64,000 nt of DNA from Klebsormidium nitens (lineage: Eukaryota > Streptophyta > Klebsormidiophyceae > Klebsormidiales > Klebsormidiaceae). Where the stretch lies: contig DF236965.1 in assembly GCA_000708835.1 (NCBI GenBank), positions 4,700-68,699 on the forward strand, in the 5' to 3' direction. Positions within the stretch are counted from its first letter, which is position 1, and each line of letters opens with the position of its first letter. The position numbers and the translations under genes are program-made. Positions 13,039 through 24,177 of this stretch are shown in pieces. Below the pieces are notes generated by a model. The model searched no databases and was not told the DNA's origin. It saw only the letters and a program-made list of their open reading frames with translations.

Positions 13039-14307
13039 ACTGACCTCAGACCATGGGACATTGCATTGCAACCAGAATTGAGGAAGCTATCTTCATTAGC
13101 TGGCCTTCAGCATAATTTCTCAAAGTCACATGCATGCTCTTCCTCCAAAATCCTAGATTTCATAATGATCGTGCTCTAGAACCAATTTGTATGGTACACA
13201 AGCACGTCAGCATGGGCTGCCCACGTGGCAATGGAGGTCCTATGCAGGTCAGGTGCAGATCAGGATTTTGAATGAGCAGAGCCTTTCCTCTAAGCTGGCA
13301 CAACTTTGTCATTGCTTGCGTGATGTCAACAAGGAAAGCATCATGGCGGCTCAGGGCAGTGGGCACCCCGCTTCCGAGTCTGTTCCCGCCATTTCCCAGG
13401 CAAGACTTAAACTTAAGTTTGAAGTTTTGGGCGGCCGCCGGTGCGTGCCGCGGCCGCGCAGTGTCCTGTCACGGGCGCGCCCGCAAGCAGCTAGCCCATG
13501 GCACAGATCGAGTTCATTCGGGTTTGGCTTCGGACACACTCCACTCGGCAAATGAATTGCGTCCGCACCGTGTACATGCCCACTGACTCACGTAGACACA
13601 AAGCCTGCGGACAAAACCTTGGACAAGACCCATGCACGCGCGCCAACGCGCTCCAATCACTTTTCAAGATGAAAATTAGGGTTCTCTCGTCATGCACGTT
13701 CTGCATTGCACGCAATTTACCGTTGGCAACTTGCACTGTTGATTGACCAAGTTGACCATAGACTACATAGATTCGCCATCACTTTCCTCAGCTTTCAAAG
13801 ACGATAGCAAGCTGTATCAACCCCTCTCCCATAGGGAGCGCAAAAAAGACCAGCAAGAACCAACTTTGAGAAGATGCAGGCGTTGAGCTGGCAGTAGTAA
13901 TAGAAGAAATGGAGGGGAGAATGTTGCAGGGAAAAAGGCTCACCAGCATTAAGAGGATATGACGAAGTTATGAAAGCGGGTCGGACGTTGAAGTGCAGAT
14001 TGCAGGCAATTTTCGGCGTTGCTGTTTGCAATGCTGTGATTTACAATGAAGAGAATTAAGGTAGGCTTCTTGTTGCTTCTTTAACTGCTTCCCAAGGCTC
14101 GATCCCGCATGAAAAAGGCAGAAAGCTTTGTCAACCGCTCCATCTTGAGCTGGCTGCAGTGCAGTGGTACAAAATGTCGAAGATGGTTGTGCCTTTGCGT
14201 TGTTTTTCTTACACCACGAAGCTGCATCTGGCAGGCAACTGGCTATTGTAGACCATCCTCATGACAACAGCTTGCCCAGGAAATTTCCAACGGCTTTTTT
14301 TCTGCAG
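13039..14307. promoter_or_regulatory. Divergent upstream region, CHUP1-like and glycosyltransferase-like genes
   Basis: This stretch separates the CHUP1 start codon from the first confident exon of the rightward gene. It must hold the CHUP1 promoter, and the promoter, 5' UTR and unresolved first exon of the glycosyltransferase-like gene. Candidate start codons are seen at about 14109 and 14173. The word TTAGGGTTC at 13676-13684 resembles a plant telobox. No other conserved coding exon was found. Confidence 0.5.
13676..13684. promoter_or_regulatory. Telobox-like 9-mer
   Basis: TTAGGGTTC lies between the divergent CHUP1-like and glycosyltransferase-like genes. It is the same 9-mer that forms the inverted pair at 61176-61199. 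The plant telobox core is AAACCCTAA. A single 9-mer could easily occur by chance, so its regulatory role is inference. Confidence 0.3.
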
Positions 14308-16442
14308 GCGATCATTGCAGTGGTTATTATCCTGGTGTTCCTGGGAATAGATGGCTTCGGAGGCTGGCTGCGCACACAGTGCATGTTCTCAGCATCCACA
14401 GCACTGGCGCCACCCAAGCCGCCCATCTTCTTCCTGGCGAATGATCTTCGAGACTTTGTGGTCGCCAACGTCCAGGTTCATGAATCTGTCCTTATGATTC
14501 TTCCACCCAACATTTTCTTGTCTAACTTAGGAGCATCCCACACCTCGACCTGCTCTACTTGCCCAATCTCCTTCCTCTTTCCATCAACAGACTCGATCAT
14601 TTCAACAGGTTCGTGAACTGATGACACTTTCTGATGTTTTGTTCACCTACTCGATCAGATGTCAGGATTGTCAGATTCGCTGATGTCTTGACTGAAATAT
14701 TAAGTGTTGATTACTTTGGACAGATATAATCATCTCGTACTCGTACAGATGGCGTCCCTGCACAATCCTGGCACTCCCATTTACGTCATCACCAGCTGTG
14801 ACCAGTTCGAGCTGGGACGGGGGGCCCAGCTGGAACGTCTACTTTCGCTGCCCCTTGTCAGGCTGAAACTGATAGAGAACCACCTAGCCAATGGCACCGA
14901 CGCCGAGGCTTTCGAGCGCATGTACTGGTAAGAGCTGGTGCTTATAGCGTCAAGGGAAATTGTCCATTCAATTAAAGGGGCAGCCCTTAGGTTGTTGAGG
15001 AATATAATCATCTTGCAACGAAATTGAGTGTTCAATCATCCTGATCAGAGAAGACTGCTTCGAAGGTCCTTCGAAGCAGGGCTTGAATCTGTGCTGCCTC
15101 ATAGTTGTGATTGATTCAAGTTCTGGGAAAGAATGACTCAACTCTCCGAAGCTCAATGCTCTGCAGGACATCCTTCGTGTTCGCTCTTAAAACAAGGCCT
15201 CAAATTGGACGGCTCCGAAACTTTGTGTGAGTCTCGAGATTCTCCCAAACAAATCGCCAAAATCACTCGCTGTTATGGCGCCTTCTGCAGGCCCCACAGT
15301 TTGACCAGCTTCAAGTTCGGGCTGTTCAACTTCCAGCGCTTCTTTGTGGTGCGGGACATCGCGCGCGAGGAAGGCCTGCCCCGCTTCTGGCAGGTCGACT
15401 TCGACATCGCCCTCTTCGCTGACGTCAGCGAGCTCGCACGTGAGGCTCCGACGGCGGATCTCGTGGCGCTCAATTCGTTCTCGACGCACTTCGCCCTGTG
15501 GACGCTGGACACGCTGCAGCGGTTCTGCGACTACATGCTCGATTTCTACACGCGACCTAGGGAGCAGGTAAGACTTTGTTGTGGGGCGTGGAACCGCCCC
15601 ACAACTAGTCCGCTGTTCCTTTCCCAAGTGCACCTCCTGTCGAATACACTCGTGACAAGCATCAAAACTATGTGCGCAATTCAGGGCGCTTGTAAACTCG
15701 TTCTCCTCCAGAAACGGAGCTACTTCGTGATGCTCGATTTTGTGTTGCCTACTCGGCTGGCCACTCAAGTGCTCCTTGGATTCGAACAAGGGCGATGCGT
15801 CAGCAGCTCCTTTACGTGCAGGCTGAAGCGGACATCTGGAGGTTTGGGGAGCGGATGAATCAAACCTGGGCGCAATGGAGTGACATGTGAGGCCCGTACT
15901 CTTGTTGTCGGTTTTAGATTGGGCACAGTCATGTATGTATCGTAGGCTTTCAATCAAAGGTGTGAAAGTCTATGCGACGAGCGAGGCGTTCGTTTTCATT
16001 GAACCCTCATTGAAGCTCTGTTCACGCGACTGCACTGCATCTGATCCGATCCACCCGTTGCTCGTGACGTAGGTTCATGTTGCATTCCTTCATCGAAACC
16101 CAGCAGCAGGACTTGCGTATTAAGTTTTTGGTGCAAGGGTTCTACGACCGTCCCGTCATGCAGTATCCAGTGGTTGGTCACTACCTAAAGGGTCATCTTC
16201 GATATCTTGGGGTAGAAAATCTGGGACTCCTTCTAGGCTGGGACTGTAAAGAGAGCGAGTTCGACAAGCGAATTGAGTTAAAGCGAATTGATGATAGGTT
16301 CGTACCGGTCTTTAATGAGACTGCGTTGCTGGGGCTGCATTTCCAAGGCTACTACTGTAAACAATGGGCTTCGAAGCTTTTAGGGCGTCTAACAGAGGCT
16401 GCGCTAGGAAGCACGAGACTATTACCGCTGGGAGCCATGTGA
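14308..16442 (+). CDS. Putative type II membrane glycosyltransferase-like protein, 5' end unresolved
   Basis: Six exons are clear and in phase: 14308-14475, 14749-14927, 15291-15567, 15822-15886, 16073-16442 plus an unresolved first exon upstream; the resolved part encodes 352 residues. The first resolved exon encodes a membrane helix (AIIAVVIILVFLGIDGFGGW), then PPIFFLAND and, in the next exon, GTPIYVITSCDQF. That order (helix, strand-rich start, lumenal domain) resembles Golgi type II sugar transferases. RFWQVDFDIALFADVSELA carries acidic residues like a metal/nucleotide-sugar binding DxD site of a GT-A fold. I do not recognise the family with certainty. The first exon could be a short one ending ATG|GTTGTG at 14173-14184, which would give a four-residue cytosolic tail, but that donor is weak. 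The upstream reading frame is also open through the acceptor. Sugar donor and acceptor are unknown. Confidence 0.7.
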
Positions 16443-18032
16443 CACTGACAGTCGAGCCTGTACAAACGACCGGGCCTGTACAGTATCCATCGAGATAACA
16501 TCGAGTCCTACCAACTTTCCAGATTGTGGTGTCATCGAGCAGCGGGTTTGATCCATGAAATGAAGCGACCAGCGAGCTTTTGCATTGTCAATGATCGACA
16601 AATACACATGCGTCATGTAATCTGCAATTTCTCCTACTCATACTCACATTCTGCTGACCATCTGATAATCAGATTGATCGCCGCCTTGATCATGCATGCA
16701 GCTCGAAAGCTAGGCTGCATTTACACAGTGCGGGCTACAGCAACGATCGCGGTACCTATTCGAAATCAACGAGTGGGTGTACAGTATATGCCAGCTCGGG
16801 TCACTGCGCTGACATGTGTATATGGCGCAGTGATTCGGCGATCCGTCATCGTTGCTCATTCGTGCATGCTGTCGCTCATGATCAGCTAGGGTAAACGGTA
16901 TATATTGGCTCCGGGGCCAATGTCGATCACCGACAATAATTTTGGCCATGAATGCCAGCCGCACTGGATGCGTGCATGCAAGACATCTGCTGCAGTGCGC
17001 AGCAAAACTACTTCAAGGCCGGCCTGGCTTTGATTGGCTGCGCGCGCGGATAGTATGGGCAAATCATGGATCACTCAACTAACAGGGCCTAGTACCGGTT
17101 ACAAGAAGGGCAACTGGCATCTCTTATGAAGAAGTGGCACGTGGCAGTCTGGACAATTCTTAAAGGTAGACATCTCAGCAACACAAGCTTGACGGTTGCT
17201 GGCACAAGGCAGTCTGAATTGAAATACATCTCAGCAATATTCGTGGCTCAAAAATCCTCGTAATAATAAGACCACTAATCATGTTTGCGATTGATCAGCA
17301 GTGGATGGTGTGCACTTCACTGCTGCTGACCTTTATTTTACTCAGCCGACTTGAATGTGACCATGGAAACTCGCAACTCTCTACGTCTTATTGACATAGT
17401 GTACAATGGGCTGCCCTCAGTAAGTAGTGCTTGCAGAATGTTGCAGTGCAAATAAATCAACAATAGATCAGATTTTCAAAAGCCCAACCCTCCGGATTCA
17501 GCGCTGTTACTGAGTCCTCGCGAAACGGCAGATTGTAGCACTACCCAGAAGCCGATTAGTGTGAGGCCCGCTCCCTACAACCTGCTTTGTGGCAACACCA
17601 CGAGGCCCTCCGCGACAGCCGTCGTTCATTTCTTTTGCAGCTGTGGCGGGACCCACACGTACCTGGAAACGGTGTGGCATGCCGGGTAAGTTTTCTGCCA
17701 GCTGTCAAGCTGAAGACACACGACTCAAAGGAAAATGCTAGTACGTTGACAGCCTGTTTCTATAGGGCTAAGGCATGTCGCTTGACGACCAGCATCATCA
17801 AAGAGCTCTCAGACAGCTGAGGTACTCAGTGATAGCGTGTGATACGAAAAGCTGACCGCTTGTGCCGTGTCTACGCACAGAACAAAGCCGGAGGATATGA
17901 GCGGACAGCCGGAGATGCAGGTCAGACAGGCCAGGAACCTGGACGGAAAGCTCGTTATCAGGCCTTTCAACGACTCCGTTATAAACCAACCCCTGGCCCT
18001 GCTAAGAAACAACATTGCAATCAGCCAACAAA
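16443..18032. other. Intergenic region between convergent genes
   Basis: This lies between the stop codons of the glycosyltransferase-like gene and the G6PDH gene. It should hold both 3' UTRs. I found no exon with family resemblance, no RNA gene and no long repeat; the region is rich in 'gcatgcat' type words around 16690-16990. Confidence 0.55.
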
Positions 18033-21000
18033 TTAGAAAAGGAGGCGACGATGAGAGGCGGCGCCCGGTGTGACTTGCCCGCTTGTGCGCTGGAAGCCGT
18101 ACGCTCCAATGAGTTCGTCGGACTCGGGGGGGCCGCGACCTCCCTGCTTATAGAGCGTCGGTTTCTTCTTCTCCTCGTCGATCTTGTGCAGGATGGGGGT
18201 GAAGATCTCCCAGGCACGCTTCAGCTCGTCCCGGCGGAGGAAATGCTGCTGATCGCCCCGAATCCTGCGACCCGTATTCACTTTGGTCAGCAAATGGACC
18301 AGCTTTTGAATGGGCCCAAGCTCACAAGATGGACTCGTTCTGAGTCGACAGTTCTATTCGCCTTCTTCCAGATGTTCGCGCTGACCTCAGGGTCGTTGCT
18401 ATTTCTCTACTGGATCCACCAGTCGACAGTTCTGCAATTCCGCGAGCGCAAAAGAGGCCTCGCCTTTTAAAACGAGTGTGCCTGACTGGGACCTTTCGAA
18501 AGCAGGTAGCGTTTTTGCGACTCACACGTCGAGAAGCAGGCGTTCGTACGCCTCGGGGATGTTGATCTCGGCGTATCTGTCGCGGTAGGACAGGTCCAGC
18601 TCGCTCTGCGACGCCTGCATCTCCAGCCCGGGCTGCTTGACGGTCATCTTGAGGTAGATGGCCTCCGCCGGCTGCAGCCGCAGCACCAGCTCGTTGCGCC
18701 CCTGCTTCTTGCCTGTGCAAACCATCCCGCCGCATCATTCACAGATGTGGGAGAGACGCGCCAATAACTGTTGCTGGAACTTTAGACGCTTCGACCATGG
18801 TTTGTTGTTTCTTTCATGCCATTGATTTGTGATACGTCGTCTAAATCTGGGGAGATTCTGGATGGACCTATTTGCTGAGTGTTTGAAGGACACGGGTTTC
18901 GCTGAACCGCTGGTCTTTGGTCAAACGTTTGGTCGACCGGAGCAGCGAGATGTGTGCAGAGAACGTCGATCAAGAGGATCACAGATGCTCCTTGATTCTA
19001 CGGATACTGGTTTGAGCCGGAAGCACGCTGTGCACCTAAGGTGGTTCTGAGGCTCGCTCTTGCCGGTTCAAGTCCACTCTTCGCCGGCAGGCGAACTTTT
19101 GACGGAATCCAACGTGGAACAATCAGAAACAATGCAAGCCCTAGTCGGGTCGGGCTACAGCCACAACAAGAATCTTCATTTCGCAAACAGCTTCCGGGCC
19201 TGGGTTAGATCATCTTAACCAGCGGTGTTGGTTAAGAAGGACGGGCCCCCTTACATTTGAAGATGTCGCCGGGCGTGTCCTTGAACTGGATGCGCACCTC
19301 GGCCTTCCGCTGGTCGAGGCACTTGCCCGCACGCAGAATGAAAGGCACCCCTGCAACGAGCATCGGGCAGCACATGTCAACGTAACTCCTTGCACAACCA
19401 GGACCCCGCAGCCAGCCACGCAAACCTGTCGGTTGTATGGAACCGAGGACGCAGACGTCGTCCGGGTGTGAACGAATGAGCGTTCAGTGCCGGACGGTAG
19501 CATAGGCGAGCAAAGTAAGTACAAGTATGACCCATGCTTAACTTGCAAAAGATTGAAAATTACAAACTTGGCTGTTGCGCCTGCTTGACTCAGAGACAAT
19601 TCATTAGACACTGGCAACCTGCGACGAACATCACGGCAAAGCGGAGTGTTCTCACACAGGACCTGGCTTCTACTGAAAGCACGTCAGCAGCAGATAAGCT
19701 TGCGTCCCCGTTTCCTGGGAAAGAGCCGCTTACCGTCCCATCTCTCGTTGTTGATCCTGAGCACGATGGTGGCGAAGGTGGGCGTGTGCGAGTCGTCCGG
19801 CACGGTGTCGTCGTCAGTGTAGCCCTCGTACTGGCCGAGCACGCAGTCGGCCAGGGTGGGCACGCCGATGCTCTTGAGTACCTTCACCTTCTCGTCGCGC
19901 ACGTCCTCCGGGTCTAGCGACACCGGCTTCTCCATCGCAACCAGGCACAGCACCTGCAACGCCGCACCCAAAAACTTCACGGTACAAGCACAAGCCCCAT
20001 TCTTCTCACGTATAAGCGTAAAAGGGGGGGTTGCCGCCCCTCCAACCGCCCCGCCTCTCTCCCTTGCGTCGTTGCACGAATGTGACCGATAATGGCTCCC
20101 TCTTCCTTCCGAAGCACTTCAGCTGTGTCCATGTAGGGCAATCTCGGTTCCAGCTGTGTGTGCGGTTGAACCACGATGATCCGTACGGGGATGGTCAACA
20201 CAAGCACGAAAGACGGCACTTTTCCTCTTGGAAACCTTTTCGGAGAAATGGCAAACATGACCATGAGACCGCGGCAGAGGCTCGGCGTCACTGAATATCT
20301 TGAACTTAACCGAGCGCTTGACTACGGCTCAAAGACGACACAGACGGCCTAGCAGGGCAGTGAAAAAGAGAAAGAGAGCAGCCAGAAGAGAACGTGAGGT
20401 TACCTGCATAAGATGGTTCTGAATGATGTCCCGGATAATCCTGGATCCGAGAGGAAGAGAGCGTCTGTGAGCCTTTCCGAAGATAATTTCTAGAACGAAA
20501 GCAATCTAGAGCAGAAACGAACGGTTTACAATGATGTGATTCGGCTCGGACCGCAACATGGATACTCACTGAGATTGGCGGAGCCTGGACAATCGATTGA
20601 TTGACAGGTTCTGTTGCACTAAAAGAACGAAGGACTCGGGGGCGTAAGTATGGACGCATGAGCAGTTCGGCAAATCCTCCATCCTCCTGGTAGTCGGTGA
20701 ACGAAGTGAGGCAGGCGCGCTCACCCAAACTCGTCGAAGTAGCCCCCTCGTCCCTCGGTTCCGAAGGGCTCCTTAAACACGATCTGGACGTTGGAGATAT
20801 GCTCCGCGTTCCAGAGCGGGACCAGGAACCGGTTGGCAAACCGCATGACTAACTGCACAGCGCCAGCAAAATCTTGTCAGGGCATCGCTCCGGAACTGGA
20901 GCCGAAAGTCGCAGAAGCCTTGATGCAACGACCCCTTTCATAGGTAGTGCGAGTTGTTAATCTAAGTTGTCAACGTGCAGATTGCCCTTGCATCCAAACA

Positions 21001-23231
21001 ACTTATACTCAGAAGGGTCAAGGTGTGGAAGAGGTCGCTGTCTGCCACTGACAAGCTGAAGCCTGAAAGAGTATTCTCCGTCAAGGCTAGACCTTTTCAG
21101 GCGTCTCTCTGGGCATTACAACAGGGTGCGGTCTGGACTGCGAAAAGACTGCGGAGGCCCTTACGAGGTTCTGGACGATCTCCTTGCCCAGGTAGTGGTC
21201 AATTCTGTACAACTGGTCCTCCGTAAAGAGCTCCCCCAGTTCCCCGCTCAACTTCTCCGCCGACTCGAGGTCCTTCCCAAAAGGCTTCTCAATCACAACA
21301 CGCGTCCAACCCTCTGCATTGCAGAAAGCAAGGCATACCATCTCAATTGCAGGCACAAAATCGGGTATCCGCTCTCGTTTTTCAACATCAAATTTCCTTG
21401 AGTGCATGAAAGCTAGTACCACATGAGCAGCATGTCGGTCACGAATAGCAATCCTTGAACCGCAGCGCCCCAAAAAGCAGGTTTTCGTCCCTTGTGATCA
21501 GCAATTGCACATTCAGATTTCCCGCCTTCAAATGATCGGAAGCTTCGTCCAAGAACGCCAGATGGAGATGCTGGCATAAAATACACTGAGCGACTGCTTG
21601 CCCATCTCCAGAATGTTGTGGTTGACCACATTGTCTACTTCTAAGTTGAAAGACATTGGACAGGGCCCAGGGCTTCTCATGTCACAAGGAGCTTCAGATA
21701 GAATCTGTTTCTAAGAGCAGTATGAAGCACCCCTTACGTGCGAGTGTTTACATGTTCAAACCTCACCTTTGGCCATACAATGCTTCCTGACCATTTTCGC
21801 AACCAGGGGGTAGACACTAGGAGGCAGCGCCATGTAGAACAGGCGGCGGTGAGGCCCCTCGTGTGCTGTCTGCTTCTCCCAATCTTCAACCAGCTTGTCT
21901 AGTTTCTGAAAGCCAGCATCTTCATCATAGCCCCCAGAAGTATAGGTGATCAACTTGACAAAGTCGTTGGCGAGCTGAGCAGGGTCTGTCTTCTCGTCTG
22001 TCTTCTGCAGTCAGGTGCAGTTGCCCCTGTTCAGAAAGGAGCTGAAGGCTAGACGCCCTTACAGCGTCGCAGCATTGGTAGGATGCATGAGCAATCTGCA
22101 TTTTACCAGGAACGAGTACATCATTGCAACCAAAAGGATGGTCGTACCGAAAGAAAGAATTGCCACAAATCAGACTCAACACAGCGCATCGTTTCACTTG
22201 CCAGGTTTGGCAGCCAGTAAGAGGATGGGGTGATTATCTTACGCCGCCTGTGAGATAACCCCGGAGCCTGTCCTGCAGGTCTTCATCTGTCAACTTGGAA
22301 CGTGCGTAGCCAAAGAGCTTAGTACTCTCAGAGGGGATGTAGTTCTGGAGGCAGAACAGGGGCAGATTGTCAGATCCTGTTGTGACGATCACCAGTACTT
22401 GCATGCCCTGGAGAAATTCTTGGTCATGATATAGATTCGATGGAACACCCCTTCAATTCCAGTTCCAGTACCTTGTCTACCTTAAGTGGCATGTCTGTAC
22501 GTGAGGTTTAGCTTCAAACCACAGTGTATTGGACCCATTGAGGGGATCACCATGAACCCAGTAAAGACAGGGGATCCGCTTTCAGGCCGGTTGTCCAGCT
22601 TTGTTCATTGGCTACTTCAAAGAAGGGGAAGGAAATAAAAGCAGTGATTGAAAGATGGGCACGCTCGAAATGCTGAACACATTTGTAGAGTAACATGAAG
22701 TAGAGTTTACTCTTGTCCAGCAAGGAGTGTAAATGTGACAAGCTGCCACTTTGAAGGTAGACCTGGGCAACAATGTGGCCCAGGGCTGAAGCTGAAAGAC
22801 TAGTCAGACTGAATGCAATTCCAGAAAGACAAGTACGAACCAAACCTATCTGAAACGCAGTGTAGATTTCAAACACAGCATTCGGTGAACATGGATACTC
22901 TCAATCGATTCCTCTCTTGCGCATGTAAATGCAGTTCATGCCAGCCAAAGGGTCAGTCAGAGGACCCATGTTACTGTGACATTCAAAATCGAAGTGCCTA
23001 GGTTTCAGAAGGAGCCTTATTTTTAATGGAAGTGTATCTGACCTGTTTGAACAGGGCGAACAGAGCAGGAAACGTTTTCTTTTTGGCCAGATCTCCTGAA
23101 GCCCCAAGCACTACAATTGCAAGGCTGCCCCCTTCATCCTTGATTGGATTTGACGATGTGTCTCCACCTGGCGTCACGCATTCCAAGCTTGGCGCAACAG
23201 CTTCTACTTTGGACGTTTCTTCGCTGGCCAT
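18033..23231 (-). CDS. G6PD: Glucose-6-phosphate 1-dehydrogenase, cytosolic type
   Basis: First step of the oxidative pentose phosphate pathway: oxidises glucose 6-phosphate to 6-phosphogluconolactone and makes NADPH. Ten exons in phase: 23231-23043, 22344-22243, 22004-21767, 21313-21165, 20852-20725, 20440-20404, 19953-19734, 19350-19255, 18712-18526, 18264-18033; 525 residues, near the roughly 515 of plant cytosolic forms. Visible motifs: nucleotide-binding [16 protein letters not shown] at about 42-57, [19 protein letters not shown], the active-site RIDHYLGK at about 213-220, [57 protein letters not shown] and [19 protein letters not shown]. The tail matches plant cytosolic isoforms (like Arabidopsis G6PD5/6) and not plastid ones, and there is no transit peptide. 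The start gives [14 protein letters not shown] before the Rossmann motif. Exon 6 is only 37 bases. The divergent neighbour is a cyclophilin. Confidence 0.97.
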
Positions 23232-24177
23232 GGTTCTTGAAGATTGGGTCTACCACCACGAATCAGGCAAAGGATCGTGCTGGATTGATCTCAAAGCGCC
23301 CTTCCAGATGACTTCTGCACTTTTGAACCTGATTGGAGCATTTCCAGAGGCCCGTTCAGCTCAGCAACTGCGCATGGACGAAGGATCAGATTCGTAGACT
23401 TCTTTTCGCTGCGGCGGCACCATGAGCAGGCAGAGCGGCAGTAGGTACTCATGAACATGTGCCTAGGTATTACCGGTACCTATAAGGGCTATGGTACCGG
23501 TACGGGTACCAACCTAATGTGCGGTAGGTACCTATACGATTGGGAGTACCTACTGTACCCAGTTAAGTAGGTACCCCGTACCGCACCGGTACTAGGTGGT
23601 GGGCTCAGCTAGCTCGCAGTCGAAGGAGTCCTAAGTGGGAATGTAAGAAGTTCACGGACGCGGGTCACTTTTACGGGGGGAGAAATATCGGCATTTGACA
23701 CCCTCAACGGTTTCTCCGCAGTCTTGCGCATGTTCATAGGTAGGTATGTGTGGGCACTCTCGAGCTTTGATCGCCCGTCACCTTCCCGATTGCCTGGTAA
23801 GTTGCGAGCCAATCAGATCCTTTGATAGTGACATGTGGGATAGGGGTAGGTACCGGTGTAGATCTTGGACACGGCAGGATACCGGTAGTACCGTACCTGT
23901 GCTAGGTAGTAGGTATGGCTTCGTTGAGCTGGTAGCCTTAGGTACCTACCTAAGACAGACAACGGTCTTGAACGGTACCGCTTTTGGGTTTGCCGGTACA
24001 CCATCATCTTCCACACTGTGACTCAGCTGGAGCGAACGACTCCAGAGTCCAATCCTGCCTGTGTTGAATTCAGCTGCGCAGAATGAAAAGTAGATCTTTG
24101 TTCAGACCACTTCACCTGCATCCAGCCAGGAGGTTTTCGATAGACGACCATTTGCGTTCATCCCCTTCGCTATCACG
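23232..24177. promoter_or_regulatory. Divergent promoter region, G6PDH and cyclophilin, with GTAC array
   Basis: These 946 bases separate two start codons facing away from each other. Between 23444 and 24000 the core GTAC occurs 17 times, and the full palindrome GGTACC at least eight times (23475, 23493, 23505, 23527, 23570, 23849, 23941, 23974). About two GTAC would be expected by chance in that length. GTAC is the known binding core of plant SBP-domain transcription factors, including copper-response regulators. The array may instead be a degenerate simple repeat. Confidence 0.65.
23444..24000. repeat. Degenerate GTAC/GGTACC-rich repeat
   Basis: Two dense blocks, about 23444-23592 and 23840-24000, are built from variants of 'gtaggtaccggtacc' with irregular spacing. 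There is no fixed period, unlike a microsatellite, and no coding frame. The same word recurs once near 61377 (cccggtaccgtaccgg) in another divergent promoter. Confidence 0.8.

Noticed and set aside
15770-15795. Minus-strand T-arm-like word gttcgaatcc
   Set aside because: The 5-bp stem is imperfect and no matching D-arm or acceptor stem is present; it lies in an intron of the glycosyltransferase-like gene.
19065-19095. Possible tRNA T-arm (ggttcaagtcc)
   Set aside because: The bases on either side of the loop do not form a 5-bp stem, and no D-arm or anticodon arm lies upstream.
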